Shown here piece by piece: positions 15,368 to 23,234 of a stretch of DNA of 57,332 nt. Position numbers and translations under genes: made by a program. The notes under the pieces were generated by a model. It did no database searches and was not told where the DNA came from. It saw only the letters and a program-made list of their open reading frames with translations. Origin of the DNA: Flavobacterium geliluteum (GTDB lineage Bacteria > Bacteroidota > Bacteroidia > Flavobacteriales > Flavobacteriaceae); the NCBI RefSeq assembly GCF_017948595.1, contig NZ_JAGFBV010000029.1:1-57332 (forward strand), in the 5' to 3' direction. Positions within the stretch are counted from its first letter, which is position 1. Every line of letters begins with the position of its first letter.

Positions 15368-16501
15368 TCATTCCAAATTTAAGTAAAAGAGATCACTTGC
15401 GATTCCATCTGTCAAAAATTTTCCTTTTGCAGTAGGTTTCAAAATATTATTTTCAATAAAAACCAATTCATCATCTAAGAATTTTTGAGATTGTTTCTTT
15501 AAATAATTCAAATATTCCCAACCAAATTCTTCTTCAATTCGCTGTAAAGAAACCCCCCAAATGGTTCGCAATCCAGTCATAATATATTCGTTATAACGAT
15601 CGGATTGTGATAGAGTTTCAGTTTCTAAGGGTAAAATACTTTCCTGAATAGATTTTAGATAAAGTGAATTGTTGGCAATATTCCAGCCCCTTTTTTTACC
15701 ATCATAACTATGTGCCGAAGGGCCAATTCCGATGTATTTTTTTCCCAGCCAATAAGCAGAATTGTTTTTGGAAAAATAATTCTCCTTGCCAAAATTTGAT
15801 AATTCGTAATGAATAAAATCATTTTTTTGGAGCATTTCAACCAAAATCATAAAATGATTGGATGCCACTTCGTCTTGTGGTTCGGCAATTTTTCCAGTAT
15901 CGATTAATTTTTTTAAAGCCGTTTTCGGTTCCACAGTCAAAGCATAACTCGAGATGTGCGGAACACCAAAACTTAGCGCTGTTTCAATATTTTGTTTCCA
16001 CATTTCGTCGCTCATTCCTGGAATCCCGTAAATTAAATCGAGCGAAATATTATCAAAATAACGAGTCGCTTCTTCCAGACATTTTCTGGCTTCCGCCGAA
16101 TTATGAGCGCGGTTCATCATTTTCAAATCATCTTCAAAAAAAGACTGAATTCCGATGCTCAAACGGTTGATTGGGCTTTCTGACAAAGCAATAATTCGTT
16201 CTGAAGACAAATCATCCGGATTGGCTTCGAGTGTAATTTCGGGATTTTCAGCAACTTGATAGTTTGCATAAACTTCGTTAATCAAAAAATTTAATTCTGA
16301 AATTTGCAGTACAGACGGCGTTCCACCACCAAAATAGATGGTTTCTACAACGTCATTTTCAAGTTCAATTTTGCGTAGGCGGATTTCTTTGGCCAAAGCC
16401 AAAATCATCTCGTCTTTCTTTTTCATCGAAGTAGAAAAATGAAAGTCGCAATAGTGACAAGCCTGCTTGCAAAAAGGAATATGGATGTAGATACCGCTCA
16501 T
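15368..16501 (-). CDS. hemW: Radical SAM heme chaperone HemW
   Basis: A cytosolic radical-SAM protein that binds heme and delivers it to target proteins. It was formerly annotated as oxygen-independent coproporphyrinogen oxidase-like. The cluster motif CKQACHYCDF gives Cys11, Cys15 and Cys18 (CX3CX2C). GGGTPS, EANPDDL, NRLSIGIQSF and the HemW C-terminal domain follow. The 377-residue length and the absence of the N-terminal extension of true HemN support HemW. It is bracketed by two repeat-enclosed orphan genes, downstream GxxExxY and upstream four-helix bundle, on the same strand. Confidence 0.93.
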   Translation of the reverse strand: MSGIYIHIPFCKQACHYCDFHFSTSMKKKDEMILALAKEIRLRKIELENDVVETIYFGGGTPSVLQISELNFLINEVYANYQVAENPEITLEANPDDLSSERIIALSESPINRLSIGIQSFFEDDLKMMNRAHNSAEARKCLEEATRYFDNISLDLIYGIPGMSDEMWKQNIETALSFGVPHISSYALTVEPKTALKKLIDTGKIAEPQDEVASNHFMILVEMLQKNDFIHYELSNFGKENYFSKNNSAYWLGKKYIGIGPSAHSYDGKKRGWNIANNSLYLKSIQESILPLETETLSQSDRYNEYIMTGLRTIWGVSLQRIEEEFGWEYLNYLKKQSQKFLDDELVFIENNILKPTAKGKFLTDGIASDLFYLNLE

Positions 16502-16508
16502 GTTTTTT

Positions 16509-16545
16509 AGTGTTCAGTATTCATTTTTTTAGTGTTCAGTTAGTA
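16509..16545 (+). repeat. Left arm of the inverted word repeat around the four-helix bundle gene
   Basis: AGTGTTCAGTATTCA, T7, then AGTGTTCAGT and TAGTA. It matches the reverse complement of 17052-17094, which has the pattern AGT-nn-TCAGT-nn-TCA, T8, AGT-nn-TCAGT, TAGTA. The arm begins 8 bases upstream of the hemW start. Confidence 0.7.
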
Positions 16546-16609
16546 CTAATATTCGATTTTAAGTAGTCAATTTTTAAATTATTTAAAGCCATTAAATGCT
16601 AAAAACGAG

Positions 16610-16987
16610 TTATTGGTCACTTCTTTTAGCTCCAAATTTTTCGGGATTTAAAAGCATATAATTTATTAATTTCCCTATCTCCAGACTTTCACCAAGAAGT
16701 TCCTGATATAAAGTATTGGATATGTAAGTACAAGCAAAGGCGAATTCTAACCAAACTTGTGTTTCGGAATTTTCTCCATCAGAATCAGTTAATTTGCTAT
16801 AAAAATGTTTTGGATAAATTCTTTTTCTATATGCTTCAGCTATCGTTACGGGTACACTTCTTGATGAGCGTCTAATTTGATCTGTTAAAGAATAAGTTTC
16901 TTCTTTTGGAAATGATTTTGTAATCTCGAATATTTTCATCGCTAAAGAAAATGATTTTTTGTATGCTAATAAATCTTGAAATCTCAT
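16610..16987 (-). CDS. Four-helix bundle protein (S23/IVS/Avd-like)
   Basis: A 125-residue, almost wholly helical protein of the family first named from intervening sequences in 23S rRNA. The same fold is used by Avd of diversity-generating retroelements. Signatures are FQDLLAYKKSFSLAMKIFEIT, the DQIRRSSRSVPVTIAEAY turn, and ETQVWLEFAFACTYIS. No reverse transcriptase or rRNA is in the window, so neither of those contexts applies. The gene sits between inverted word repeats that fill the hemW-ruvC gap. Its biochemical role is unknown. Confidence 0.87.
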   Translation of the reverse strand: MRFQDLLAYKKSFSLAMKIFEITKSFPKEETYSLTDQIRRSSRSVPVTIAEAYRKRIYPKHFYSKLTDSDGENSETQVWLEFAFACTYISNTLYQELLGESLEIGKLINYMLLNPEKFGAKRSDQ

Positions 16988-17051
16988 TGTATTTTTTATA
17001 TCATAACGGAAAACGTGTCATAAAATTTGAAAAACTTAAAGCGGAACGTTT

Positions 17052-17094
17052 TACTAAAGGACTGATTACTAAAAAAAACTGACCACTGACTACT
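17052..17094 (-). repeat. Right arm of the inverted word repeat around the four-helix bundle gene
   Basis: On the minus strand it reads AGTAGTCAGTGGTCAG, T8, AGTAATCAGT and TAGTA, imperfectly matching the arm at 16509-16545. Its outer end overlaps the ruvC stop codon TAG (17095-17093). Confidence 0.7.
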
Positions 17095-17647
17095 ATTTCT
17101 TAACTCGTTCCTCATTTTGTTTCACAAAAGCATCCCAACCTGTATAACTTTTATCACCTATTACTTTTCCAGAATTAAAAAAATGGCAAACAGCCGCAGC
17201 CAAACCATCTGTTGAATCTAGATTTTTAGGCAATTCTTTCAGTCCTAAAAGCTGTTGTAACATTTTGGCAACTTGTTCTTTGCTGGCATTTCCGTTTCCG
17301 GTGATGGCCATTTTTATTTTTTTTGGTTCGTATTCCGTAATCGGAATATCTCTGGAAAGTCCCGCCGCCATTGCAACCCCCTGCGCGCGACCCAATTTTA
17401 GCATCGATTGTACGTTTTTGCCAAAAAAAGGAGCTTCGATCGCAATTTCGTCAGGATGATGTGTCTCAATTAATTCGATGGTACGTTCAAAAATTATTTT
17501 TAGCTTTTGATAATGATTGTCGTATTTAGAAAGTTGCAATTCGTTTAGTTGCAAAAACTCCATTTTTTTATTGATGATTTTTATCAATCCAAAACCCATG
17601 ATGGTCGTTCCCGGGTCAATGCCTAATATGATGCGTTCTTTTGTCAA
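17093..17647 (-). CDS. ruvC: Crossover junction endodeoxyribonuclease RuvC
   Basis: The Holliday-junction resolvase, which acts with RuvAB in homologous recombination. The acidic catalytic set is intact and correctly spaced: Asp11 (LGIDPG), Glu71 (AIEAPFFGK), Asp144 and Asp147 (DSTDGLAAAVCH). The 184-residue length is normal. The last codons EERVKK and the stop codon run into the repeat arm of the neighbouring four-helix bundle cassette, so the C-terminal end may have been set by repeat insertion. It starts a minus-strand series, divergent from the UPF0104 gene. Confidence 0.96.
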   Translation of the reverse strand: MTKERIILGIDPGTTIMGFGLIKIINKKMEFLQLNELQLSKYDNHYQKLKIIFERTIELIETHHPDEIAIEAPFFGKNVQSMLKLGRAQGVAMAAGLSRDIPITEYEPKKIKMAITGNGNASKEQVAKMLQQLLGLKELPKNLDSTDGLAAAVCHFFNSGKVIGDKSYTGWDAFVKQNEERVKK

Positions 17648-17730
17648 GTGATTTTTTATTTCAGGTTTGAAGTTTTTTGAAAAGCAAAAATTCAGTGCTA
17701 ATTTTCAAATGGCCACATTTTCAAATTGAT

Positions 17731-17738
17731 TACTTTTG
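17731..17738 (+). promoter_or_regulatory. -7 element immediately before the UPF0104 start
   Basis: TACTTTTG matches TAnnTTTG and ends only 4 bases before the ATG at 17743. Transcription would then begin at or within a few bases of the start codon, predicting a leaderless or near-leaderless mRNA. Confidence 0.5.
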
Positions 17739-17742
17739 CGGC

Positions 17743-18687
17743 ATGATTTTAATTCCTCACAAAGCTAAACAATTCCTCGTTCTTCTAGTCAAACTTTTGA
17801 TTGTAGGGGGTGCATTTTATTTTATTTACGATCAGTTGGCTCATAATGACAAGCTCGATTGGCAAAAATTTATCACCGTATTTCGTAAAAATCAATCTGT
17901 TTTAGGAATTGGATTTATTTTACTTTTAAGTGTTTTGAACCGCTATTTTGAGATTTTAAAGTGGCAAAATTTAGCCAAAGTAATTCATGAGATTTCGCTC
18001 GGAGAAGCGACAAAACAAGTGTTGGCGGCTTTAACAGCAGGAATTTTTACGCCAAACGGAGTGGGAGAGTACGCAGGAAAAGCGTTGTACTATCCTAAAT
18101 CAGAGGTTAAAAAAGTCGTGTTTCTGAATTTAATTTGCAACGGAATTCAGATGATTTTGACGGTGATTTTTGGTCTTTTCGGATTGTTGTATTTTAATTC
18201 AAAATATGAAGTCATTACGGCAAAAACAGTTGGAATTTTATTCGCAATTTTTGTTTTCTTTTTTGTGATTTTATTCTTTTTTAAGAAAATTACCATCAAA
18301 GGATATTCTATCGAAAAATTGCTTCATAAGATCAATGAGATTCCGAAACCCATTCATCAAAAAAATATTTTTTTAGGTATTTTGCGTTACCTTGTTTTCT
18401 CTCATCAGTATTATTTTTTATTTCTGGCTTTTGATGTACAACTGCCTTATTTTACTTTGATTGCTACGATTGCAGTAGTTTATTTTTTAGCTTCTTCATT
18501 GCCTACTTTTCAGTTTTTAGATTTTGCTGTAAAAGGAAGTGTGGCTATTTATTTCTTCGGAATTTTAGATGTAAATGAATGGATTGTGGTGTTTATCAGT
18601 ACACTAATGTGGTTTTTGAATGTAGTTTTACCAGTGATTTTAGGAAGTTATTATGTATTGAATTTTAAAACAAAAACCAGAATATGA
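17743..18687 (+). CDS. UPF0104/lysylphosphatidylglycerol synthase-type membrane protein
   Basis: An integral membrane protein with about eight helices, related to the transmembrane half of lysylphosphatidylglycerol synthases (MprF/UPF0104). The motif TAGIFTPNGVGEYAGKALYY is the family hallmark (normally GxxxPxxxGE). I chose the start at 17743 (MILIPHKAK), 22 codons inside the longest frame, because the upstream part is not membrane-like and a -7 element sits just before this ATG. The stop overlaps the next gene's start by 4 bases, so it is coupled to the glycosyltransferase. It may act in lipid or glycolipid export (inference). Confidence 0.83.
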   Translation: MILIPHKAKQFLVLLVKLLIVGGAFYFIYDQLAHNDKLDWQKFITVFRKNQSVLGIGFILLLSVLNRYFEILKWQNLAKVIHEISLGEATKQVLAALTAGIFTPNGVGEYAGKALYYPKSEVKKVVFLNLICNGIQMILTVIFGLFGLLYFNSKYEVITAKTVGILFAIFVFFFVILFFFKKITIKGYSIEKLLHKINEIPKPIHQKNIFLGILRYLVFSHQYYFLFLAFDVQLPYFTLIATIAVVYFLASSLPTFQFLDFAVKGSVAIYFFGILDVNEWIVVFISTLMWFLNVVLPVILGSYYVLNFKTKTRI

Positions 18688-19787
18688 TTTTTGCTTTATT
18701 TGCCATATTAGCCATTTATCTGATCAGTATTAAGATGCTTATTTATGGCTTTTTGAAGGTAAAAAAGCATGAAAAAACAGATTTAAAACCACAAACAAAT
18801 TTTACCATTATAGTTCCCTTTCGGAATGAAACTGAGAATTTGCCGAAGCTCTTAGAAAGTTTAAATGCGCTTAATTATCCGCATCATTTGTTCGAATTGA
18901 TTTTGGTTGATGACAGTTCAAAAGAAAAATTTCAAGTTCCAAGTTCTAAATTCCGAGTTACTATTATAGAAAGCATTCGGGTTTCTAATTCTCCAAAAAA
19001 GGATGCTATTACCACTGCCATGCAACATGTAAAAACCCAATGGGTGATTACAACCGATGCTGATTGTTTGTTTGGCAAAAATTGGCTTTTGGTTTTTGAT
19101 AATTATATTCAGGAACATCAGGTTTCGATGTTGGTGGGAGCAGTTTCTTACGAATGTGAAAACTCTTTTTTACATCATTTTCAGCAATTAGATTTCACGA
19201 GTTTGCAGGGTGCTACCATTGGAAGTTTTGGTATTCAGAAAGCATTTATGTGCAATGGAGCCAATTTTGCTTATACTAAATCCTTATTCGAAATGCTAAA
19301 TGGTTTTGAAGGAAATAATAAAATTGCCAGCGGAGATGATGTGTTTTTATTGCAAAAAGCGGTAAACAAATTTTCTGATCAGGTACATTATTTAAAATCT
19401 GAGCAAGCAATTGTGATTACAAAACCCAGTGAAAACTGGAAGTCATTGTTTAATCAGCGTGTGCGTTGGGCAGCTAAAACAAGTTCTTATCAAAGTAATT
19501 TCGGAAAATTTTTAGGATTAACTGTTTTCTTGACCAACCTCAGTTTTGTAATTGGATTTTTCTTTTTATTGCTCGGAATATGGCCTTGGTTATTTTTTAT
19601 TTTGTTTGCCTTTTTAAAATTTATAGTTGACTTCGTTTTACTTTACATCACCAATCAATTTTTAACAAAAACAAGTGTAAAAAGTCTGTTATTGAGCAGT
19701 TTATTCTATCCTTTTTTTGGTTCTGGCGTTGCTTTTTACAGTTTGTTTGGATCTTACGAATGGAAAGAAAGACGTTTTGAAAAATAA
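18684..19787 (+). CDS. Glycosyltransferase family 2, membrane-anchored
   Basis: A 367-residue GT-A fold glycosyltransferase with one N-terminal membrane helix (about 1-22) and two or three C-terminal helices (about 280-350). Catalytic signatures are LVDDSS at 74-79, TTDADC at 123-128 (the DxD metal site), GDDVFLL for the general base region, and QRVRWAAK (the QxxRW motif of processive-type GT2). It is coupled by a 4-base overlap to the UPF0104 gene. Between LVDDSS and the next conserved block lies an unusual KEKFQVPSSKFRV stretch (about 80-92), encoded by a repeat-like DNA word. Confidence 0.88.
   Translation: MIFALFAILAIYLISIKMLIYGFLKVKKHEKTDLKPQTNFTIIVPFRNETENLPKLLESLNALNYPHHLFELILVDDSSKEKFQVPSSKFRVTIIESIRVSNSPKKDAITTAMQHVKTQWVITTDADCLFGKNWLLVFDNYIQEHQVSMLVGAVSYECENSFLHHFQQLDFTSLQGATIGSFGIQKAFMCNGANFAYTKSLFEMLNGFEGNNKIASGDDVFLLQKAVNKFSDQVHYLKSEQAIVITKPSENWKSLFNQRVRWAAKTSSYQSNFGKFLGLTVFLTNLSFVIGFFFLLLGIWPWLFFILFAFLKFIVDFVLLYITNQFLTKTSVKSLLLSSLFYPFFGSGVAFYSLFGSYEWKERRFEK
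18932..18956 (+). repeat. TTCAAGTTCCAAGTTC word inside the glycosyltransferase gene
   Basis: TCAAGTTCCAAGTTC followed by TAAATTCCGAG makes a tandem degenerate word in frame with the coding sequence. It encodes the FQVPSSKFRV stretch. I recall CAAGTTCCAAGTTC words as common intergenic repeats in Flavobacterium. Confidence 0.5.
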
Positions 19788-19813
19788 TGTTTTAATATAG
19801 TCTAAAATTATTG

Positions 19814-20293
19814 TTATTCTTTCGCTTTTAGAATTACAGGTAAAATAAATTGTGTTTTGACTGGGATTCCACGTTTGATAGCAGGATTTACTTTTGGAAA
19901 ATCAACCAGACGAGCGTGTAAAATACTATCAATTTTTATTGTGTCATATGCTACAGAATCCTTAGAAAATTGGGGTTCAAATTTCATCGTCGCATCCGGA
20001 AATACAGTTACTTTTACCTCTATTGTATCCAGTTCGGGATATAAAATAGATAAAGAATCAATGTCTAATTTTTCTTGAATAAGCTGTGCCATAATTTCAA
20101 AAAAACATTCTCTGCGTTTTTGTTTATTACCGATTTTTTCGCAATCTACTACCGATGGGTATTCATCTACTTCTTTCCAGTTAATGGATTTTAATTCTTT
20201 TTGAAGTAATTCTTTTTCAGAAGGAACCTGCTTCTCAAAATATTGACAAGAATTAAACAGTAAAAAGGCTAAAAAAAGAGAAAAATGCTTCAA
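19814..20293 (-). CDS. Lipoprotein with TonB C-terminal-like domain
   Basis: A 159-residue predicted lipoprotein: short signal, lipobox-like FLLFNSC with Cys16. The C-terminal half contains VTVFPDATMKFEPQF and VDFPKVNPAIKRGIPVKTQFILPVIL. This resembles the C-terminal domain of TonB-type energy transducers (the pattern is ...P...kRGipVkt.f.lPi.f). It lacks the transmembrane and proline-rich parts of TonB, so it cannot itself transmit energy in the usual way. It may bind a receptor TonB box or an envelope partner. It is followed on the same strand after a 44-base gap by the exported protein at 20338. Confidence 0.65.
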   Translation of the reverse strand: MKHFSLFLAFLLFNSCQYFEKQVPSEKELLQKELKSINWKEVDEYPSVVDCEKIGNKQKRRECFFEIMAQLIQEKLDIDSLSILYPELDTIEVKVTVFPDATMKFEPQFSKDSVAYDTIKIDSILHARLVDFPKVNPAIKRGIPVKTQFILPVILKAKE

Positions 20294-20337
20294 GATTCTG
20301 ACGTTGTATTGGACTAATTTATGGTATAAAAATACGA

Positions 20338-20727
20338 TTATTTTTTTTGGGATTCTTTGTATTGCAAATAATCTTCGTAGCTTTTTTCGAGCCAGCGTTC
20401 TTTGTTTTCTTCGACTACTTGCTTTTGTCCCGGATATAAGATTGCCAAACGATCGTAATACATTGAAATTTGTACCGTATAAGTATAGAAATCAGTCTTT
20501 GTCAATACATTCTTTGTGTCATTTCTCTTGTGAAAATAATTCAGAAAAAGTTCTTCAAAATCTTTCATAGAAAAATCCATGACCTTTTCTTTATTTACTT
20601 TATAAATACTATCTTGGATAAGTTTATCGTCTGCTGATAATTTTTTGGCTTGACCGTATGCAAGATTACAAACCGCAATAACGATTGCCAGCGAGAGAAA
20701 AATAAAAAACAGCTTGATCCTTTGCAT
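20338..20727 (-). CDS. Small exported protein, unknown function
   Basis: A 129-residue protein with a classical signal peptide (about 1-26, ending NLAYG-Q). The mature part is charged and helical (KEKVMDFSMKDFEELF, QKQVVEENKERWLEKSYEDYLQYKESQKK). I do not recognise a family. It is divergent from the DUF456 gene across about 50 bases and lies upstream of the TonB-C-like lipoprotein gene, with which it may be co-transcribed. Confidence 0.65.
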   Translation of the reverse strand: MQRIKLFFIFLSLAIVIAVCNLAYGQAKKLSADDKLIQDSIYKVNKEKVMDFSMKDFEELFLNYFHKRNDTKNVLTKTDFYTYTVQISMYYDRLAILYPGQKQVVEENKERWLEKSYEDYLQYKESQKK

Positions 20728-20778
20728 ATCTCGACATTGTGGGTGATTTGTAAGGACAAATTTACAAAAAAAATAGTT

Positions 20779-21279
20779 ATGGATTTACTTTTATTAACAC
20801 TAGGTTTTATCTGCATCATTGTTGGAATTTTGGGTAGCTTTCTACCCGTTTTACCGGGATTATCCTCTTGTTGGATAGGTTTATTGTTGCTGTATTTAAC
20901 AGATGCCGTAAAAAATAATTATTGGGTTTTGGGTATTACCTTTGTAATTATGGTAGTCATTACGATTCTTGATTATGTTATCCCAGCTCAGGGCACAAAG
21001 CGTTTTGGAGGTAGTTCTTATGGTGTTTGGGGTACAAATATTGGTTTGATAATCGGAATTATTGCTCCGATACCTTTTGGAGTTATCATTGGTCCGTTTG
21101 TGGGGGCTTTAGTCGGCGAATTAATTTTTGATGCTAAAGATCATCGTCGTGCGCTAAAAGCAGCAACCGGTTCTTTGTTGGGCTTTTTAGCTTCCGGATT
21201 TGTCAATTTTTTGTTCTGTATCGTTTTTTTAGGTGTTTTTCTTACCATTGTGTGGCAAAACAGAATCCTATTATTTTAA
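20779..21279 (+). CDS. DUF456 membrane protein
   Basis: A 166-residue inner-membrane protein with about five helices. The motif GILGSFLPVLPGL near the N-terminus and DYVIPAQGTKRFGGSSYGVWGTNIG in the middle define DUF456. The start at 20779 is chosen because a longer in-frame extension overlaps the divergent exported-protein gene and is hydrophilic, while the domain begins at this ATG (MDLLLLTLGF). The function of the family is unknown. Confidence 0.87.
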   Translation: MDLLLLTLGFICIIVGILGSFLPVLPGLSSCWIGLLLLYLTDAVKNNYWVLGITFVIMVVITILDYVIPAQGTKRFGGSSYGVWGTNIGLIIGIIAPIPFGVIIGPFVGALVGELIFDAKDHRRALKAATGSLLGFLASGFVNFLFCIVFLGVFLTIVWQNRILLF

Positions 21280-21400
21280 ATGTATATCACACTTTTAAGC
21301 TTTTTCTTATTTTATACAAAAAATGTTAAATTTTTTTTTCCTTCCATTTGATTTTAAAAGGGTTATGTTTGTTGGTTTGCGCTAATTTTAGAACAAAATA

Positions 21401-21475
21401 ATGTTAAAATTCAGTGTAAAATATTTAACTATTTTTTTGGGATTGTTAATTTATTTTATATTTTTATACGGATAA
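21401..21475 (+). CDS. Possible 24-residue membrane peptide
   Basis: ATG at 21401 opens a short frame for a peptide with one hydrophobic helix (TIFLGLLIYFIFLYG), ending TAA at 21475. An imperfect stem-loop (TCGTCAAAA/TTTTGTCGA, about 21477-21501) follows. The gap between DUF456 and the DUF937-like gene is otherwise empty. There is no strong ribosome-binding evidence. AT-rich sequence produces such frames by chance, so this is speculative. Confidence 0.2.
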   Translation: MLKFSVKYLTIFLGLLIYFIFLYG

Positions 21476-21541
21476 TCGTCAAAAAACCCCGTTTTGTCGA
21501 TTATTTAGAATAATTTTAAAATAACCAAAAACAATAAAATT

Positions 21542-22138
21542 ATGACTCCCAACCTACAAATTGAACTTAGACGTTTTATTTCTTCTAATGTTGTATCAAA
21601 ATTGAATAAATTTTATTTTGAAAATGATGCTTTACTCATCAAAGCTATCGATGTTTCACTTGGAACTATTTTGATGGGAATGTATAATAAGATTGATGAT
21701 GCTACTTTTTTTGATGAAATAATAGAAAAAGTTGATAATTCCAGATTTTATTCAGAGGTTGATTTTGAAGCCGGCAGAATTTTATCAGTCGATGATTGTT
21801 ATGCAATGGAAGGGAATCCAATTCTAAAACAAACTTTTACCAACAAAAAAGGAAGAATTTCCGAAATGATTTCAAACGAAGTCGGCATTAAAAGCGAAAC
21901 AGCACGTGAAGTACTTAATTTTTCTGCCTTATTGGTAACTTCTTATCTCAAAAATAATCTTCAATTATTATCTAGTTTAAAATTACTTTTAGAAGATCAA
22001 AAAAGAGATATTCTCAACAGTATTCCTCCTGGTATCAAAATTATACTTGGATTTTCTTGTTACGAATCAGTTGAAGAAAAAAATCAAGCCAATTTAGGAA
22101 GATCGCTTTTTACTCTTTTTGGACATAATTTCTTTTAG
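21542..22138 (+). CDS. DUF937-like protein
   Basis: A 198-residue cytosolic protein with no signal peptide. It is largely helical, with the pattern ALLIKAIDVSLGTILMGMYNKI and later EVGIKSETAREVLNFSALLVTSYL. These match the repeating LG.....A..LL.l.AP.v...L plan of DUF937, often found at the N-terminus of envelope proteins with an OmpA domain. Here the OmpA part is absent. Function is unknown. It appears monocistronic and runs convergently towards rluB. Confidence 0.6.
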   Translation: MTPNLQIELRRFISSNVVSKLNKFYFENDALLIKAIDVSLGTILMGMYNKIDDATFFDEIIEKVDNSRFYSEVDFEAGRILSVDDCYAMEGNPILKQTFTNKKGRISEMISNEVGIKSETAREVLNFSALLVTSYLKNNLQLLSSLKLLLEDQKRDILNSIPPGIKIILGFSCYESVEEKNQANLGRSLFTLFGHNFF

Positions 22139-22158
22139 TTTTTAGATTTTCATAGCAA

Positions 22159-22193
22159 TAAAAAAATCCCGCTTTACAAAGTAAAACAGGATT
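22159..22193 (-). terminator. Terminator of rluB
   Basis: The 13-bp stem (22165-22177 with 22181-22193, loop AAA) contains two G-U pairs and ends in T7 on the minus strand. It lies 24 bases beyond the rluB stop. Confidence 0.8.
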
Positions 22194-22216
22194 CCTATGT
22201 CGAATTTCAAACGGTA

Positions 22217-23125
22217 TTAAACGTTTTTCAAATTGATAATTTCTTGCTCTGTTAAGAATCTCCAATTGCCTCTCGGTAAGTTCTTTTTGGTCAAACCAGC
22301 AAATGATACACGGTCGATACGCAGAACATCATAATCAAAATGTTCAAAGATAGCACGAACAACTTTTACGTTTGATGAACGCAATTTAAGACCTACTTCG
22401 CTCTTAGCTTCACCATCAATATAGCTTACTTCTTCAACAAATACGCGGTGTCCGTCAAGAACCAAACCTTTGCTGATTTTTTCTAAATCCTCAAATTTTA
22501 AGTTTTTATCTAACGAAACCTGATAAATTTTTGAAGATTTTTGACTCGGTAAAGTAAATTTACGAATCATATCGGTATCGTTTGTAAACAACAACAATCC
22601 AGTAGTGTTTTTATCCATTCTGCCAATCGGAGCAATTTTTGAAGTCGTAGAACCACGAACTAGTTCTAAAACATTACGAAACTCCTGACCTTCATCAAGC
22701 GCTGTGGTAAAGTTTTTAGGTTTGTTCAACAAGATGTATTCTTTCTTTTCCGGAGTCAAAATAGCACCATCAAAATTAATAACATCGGTAAGTTTTACTA
22801 AATAACCCATTTCAGTAACCGGAACGCCATTTACTTTTACGTTTCCTGACTGAATGTATATATCGGCATCACGACGCGAGCAAACCCCTGAATTTGAGAT
22901 GAATTTGTTCAAACGAATCTCGTCTGCAGCTTTTTGTCTTTTTGGAGCCTGATTCTGTTTTTTTAGTTTTTGTGCTGCTTCCTCTTCTGCTGCTTTCACA
23001 GCTGGCTTCACTTTTTTCGGCCCTTGAGCACGCTTTTGCATGGCAGGTTTTGGCTTGTTAGAGTTTGATCTAGAGCTATTTGGCCTAGAGCTACCTCCCT
23101 TATTATTGCCTTCCTTATTGTTCAT
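22217..23125 (-). CDS. rluB: 23S rRNA pseudouridine synthase, RsuA/RluB/E/F family
   Basis: It converts a uridine of rRNA (probably 23S U2605) to pseudouridine. It has a basic, low-complexity N-terminal tail (about 1-70, rich in Asn, Ser, Lys and Ala). An S4 RNA-binding domain follows (IRLNKFISNSGVCSRRDADIYI, about 71-92). The catalytic domain has GRMDKNTTGLLLF, where Asp171 is the catalytic aspartate. VEEVSY and KNLPRGNWRFLTEQE close the family pattern. RluB is preferred over RsuA or RluE by overall layout; the exact target base is inferred. A long basic tail is common in Bacteroidota homologues. Confidence 0.85.
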   Translation of the reverse strand: MNNKEGNNKGGSSRPNSSRSNSNKPKPAMQKRAQGPKKVKPAVKAAEEEAAQKLKKQNQAPKRQKAADEIRLNKFISNSGVCSRRDADIYIQSGNVKVNGVPVTEMGYLVKLTDVINFDGAILTPEKKEYILLNKPKNFTTALDEGQEFRNVLELVRGSTTSKIAPIGRMDKNTTGLLLFTNDTDMIRKFTLPSQKSSKIYQVSLDKNLKFEDLEKISKGLVLDGHRVFVEEVSYIDGEAKSEVGLKLRSSNVKVVRAIFEHFDYDVLRIDRVSFAGLTKKNLPRGNWRFLTEQEIINLKNV

Positions 23126-23234
23126 AAATTCTGTAATTTGTGCAAAGATAGTTTATTCTTCCCAAATAATCTTAAGTTGATTGTTCTTAGATTAATAGCT
23201 ACAATTTATTAGTGTTTTAGCAGCCCAACATAAG

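Noticed and set aside
16610..16987. Diversity-generating retroelement suggested by the Avd-like four-helix bundle protein
   Set aside because: No reverse transcriptase, template repeat or variable-protein gene is present in the window.
14826..17094. CRISPR array in the repeat-rich hemW region
   Set aside because: The repeats occur as inverted pairs or degenerate words, not as regularly spaced direct repeats with unique spacers, and there are no cas genes.
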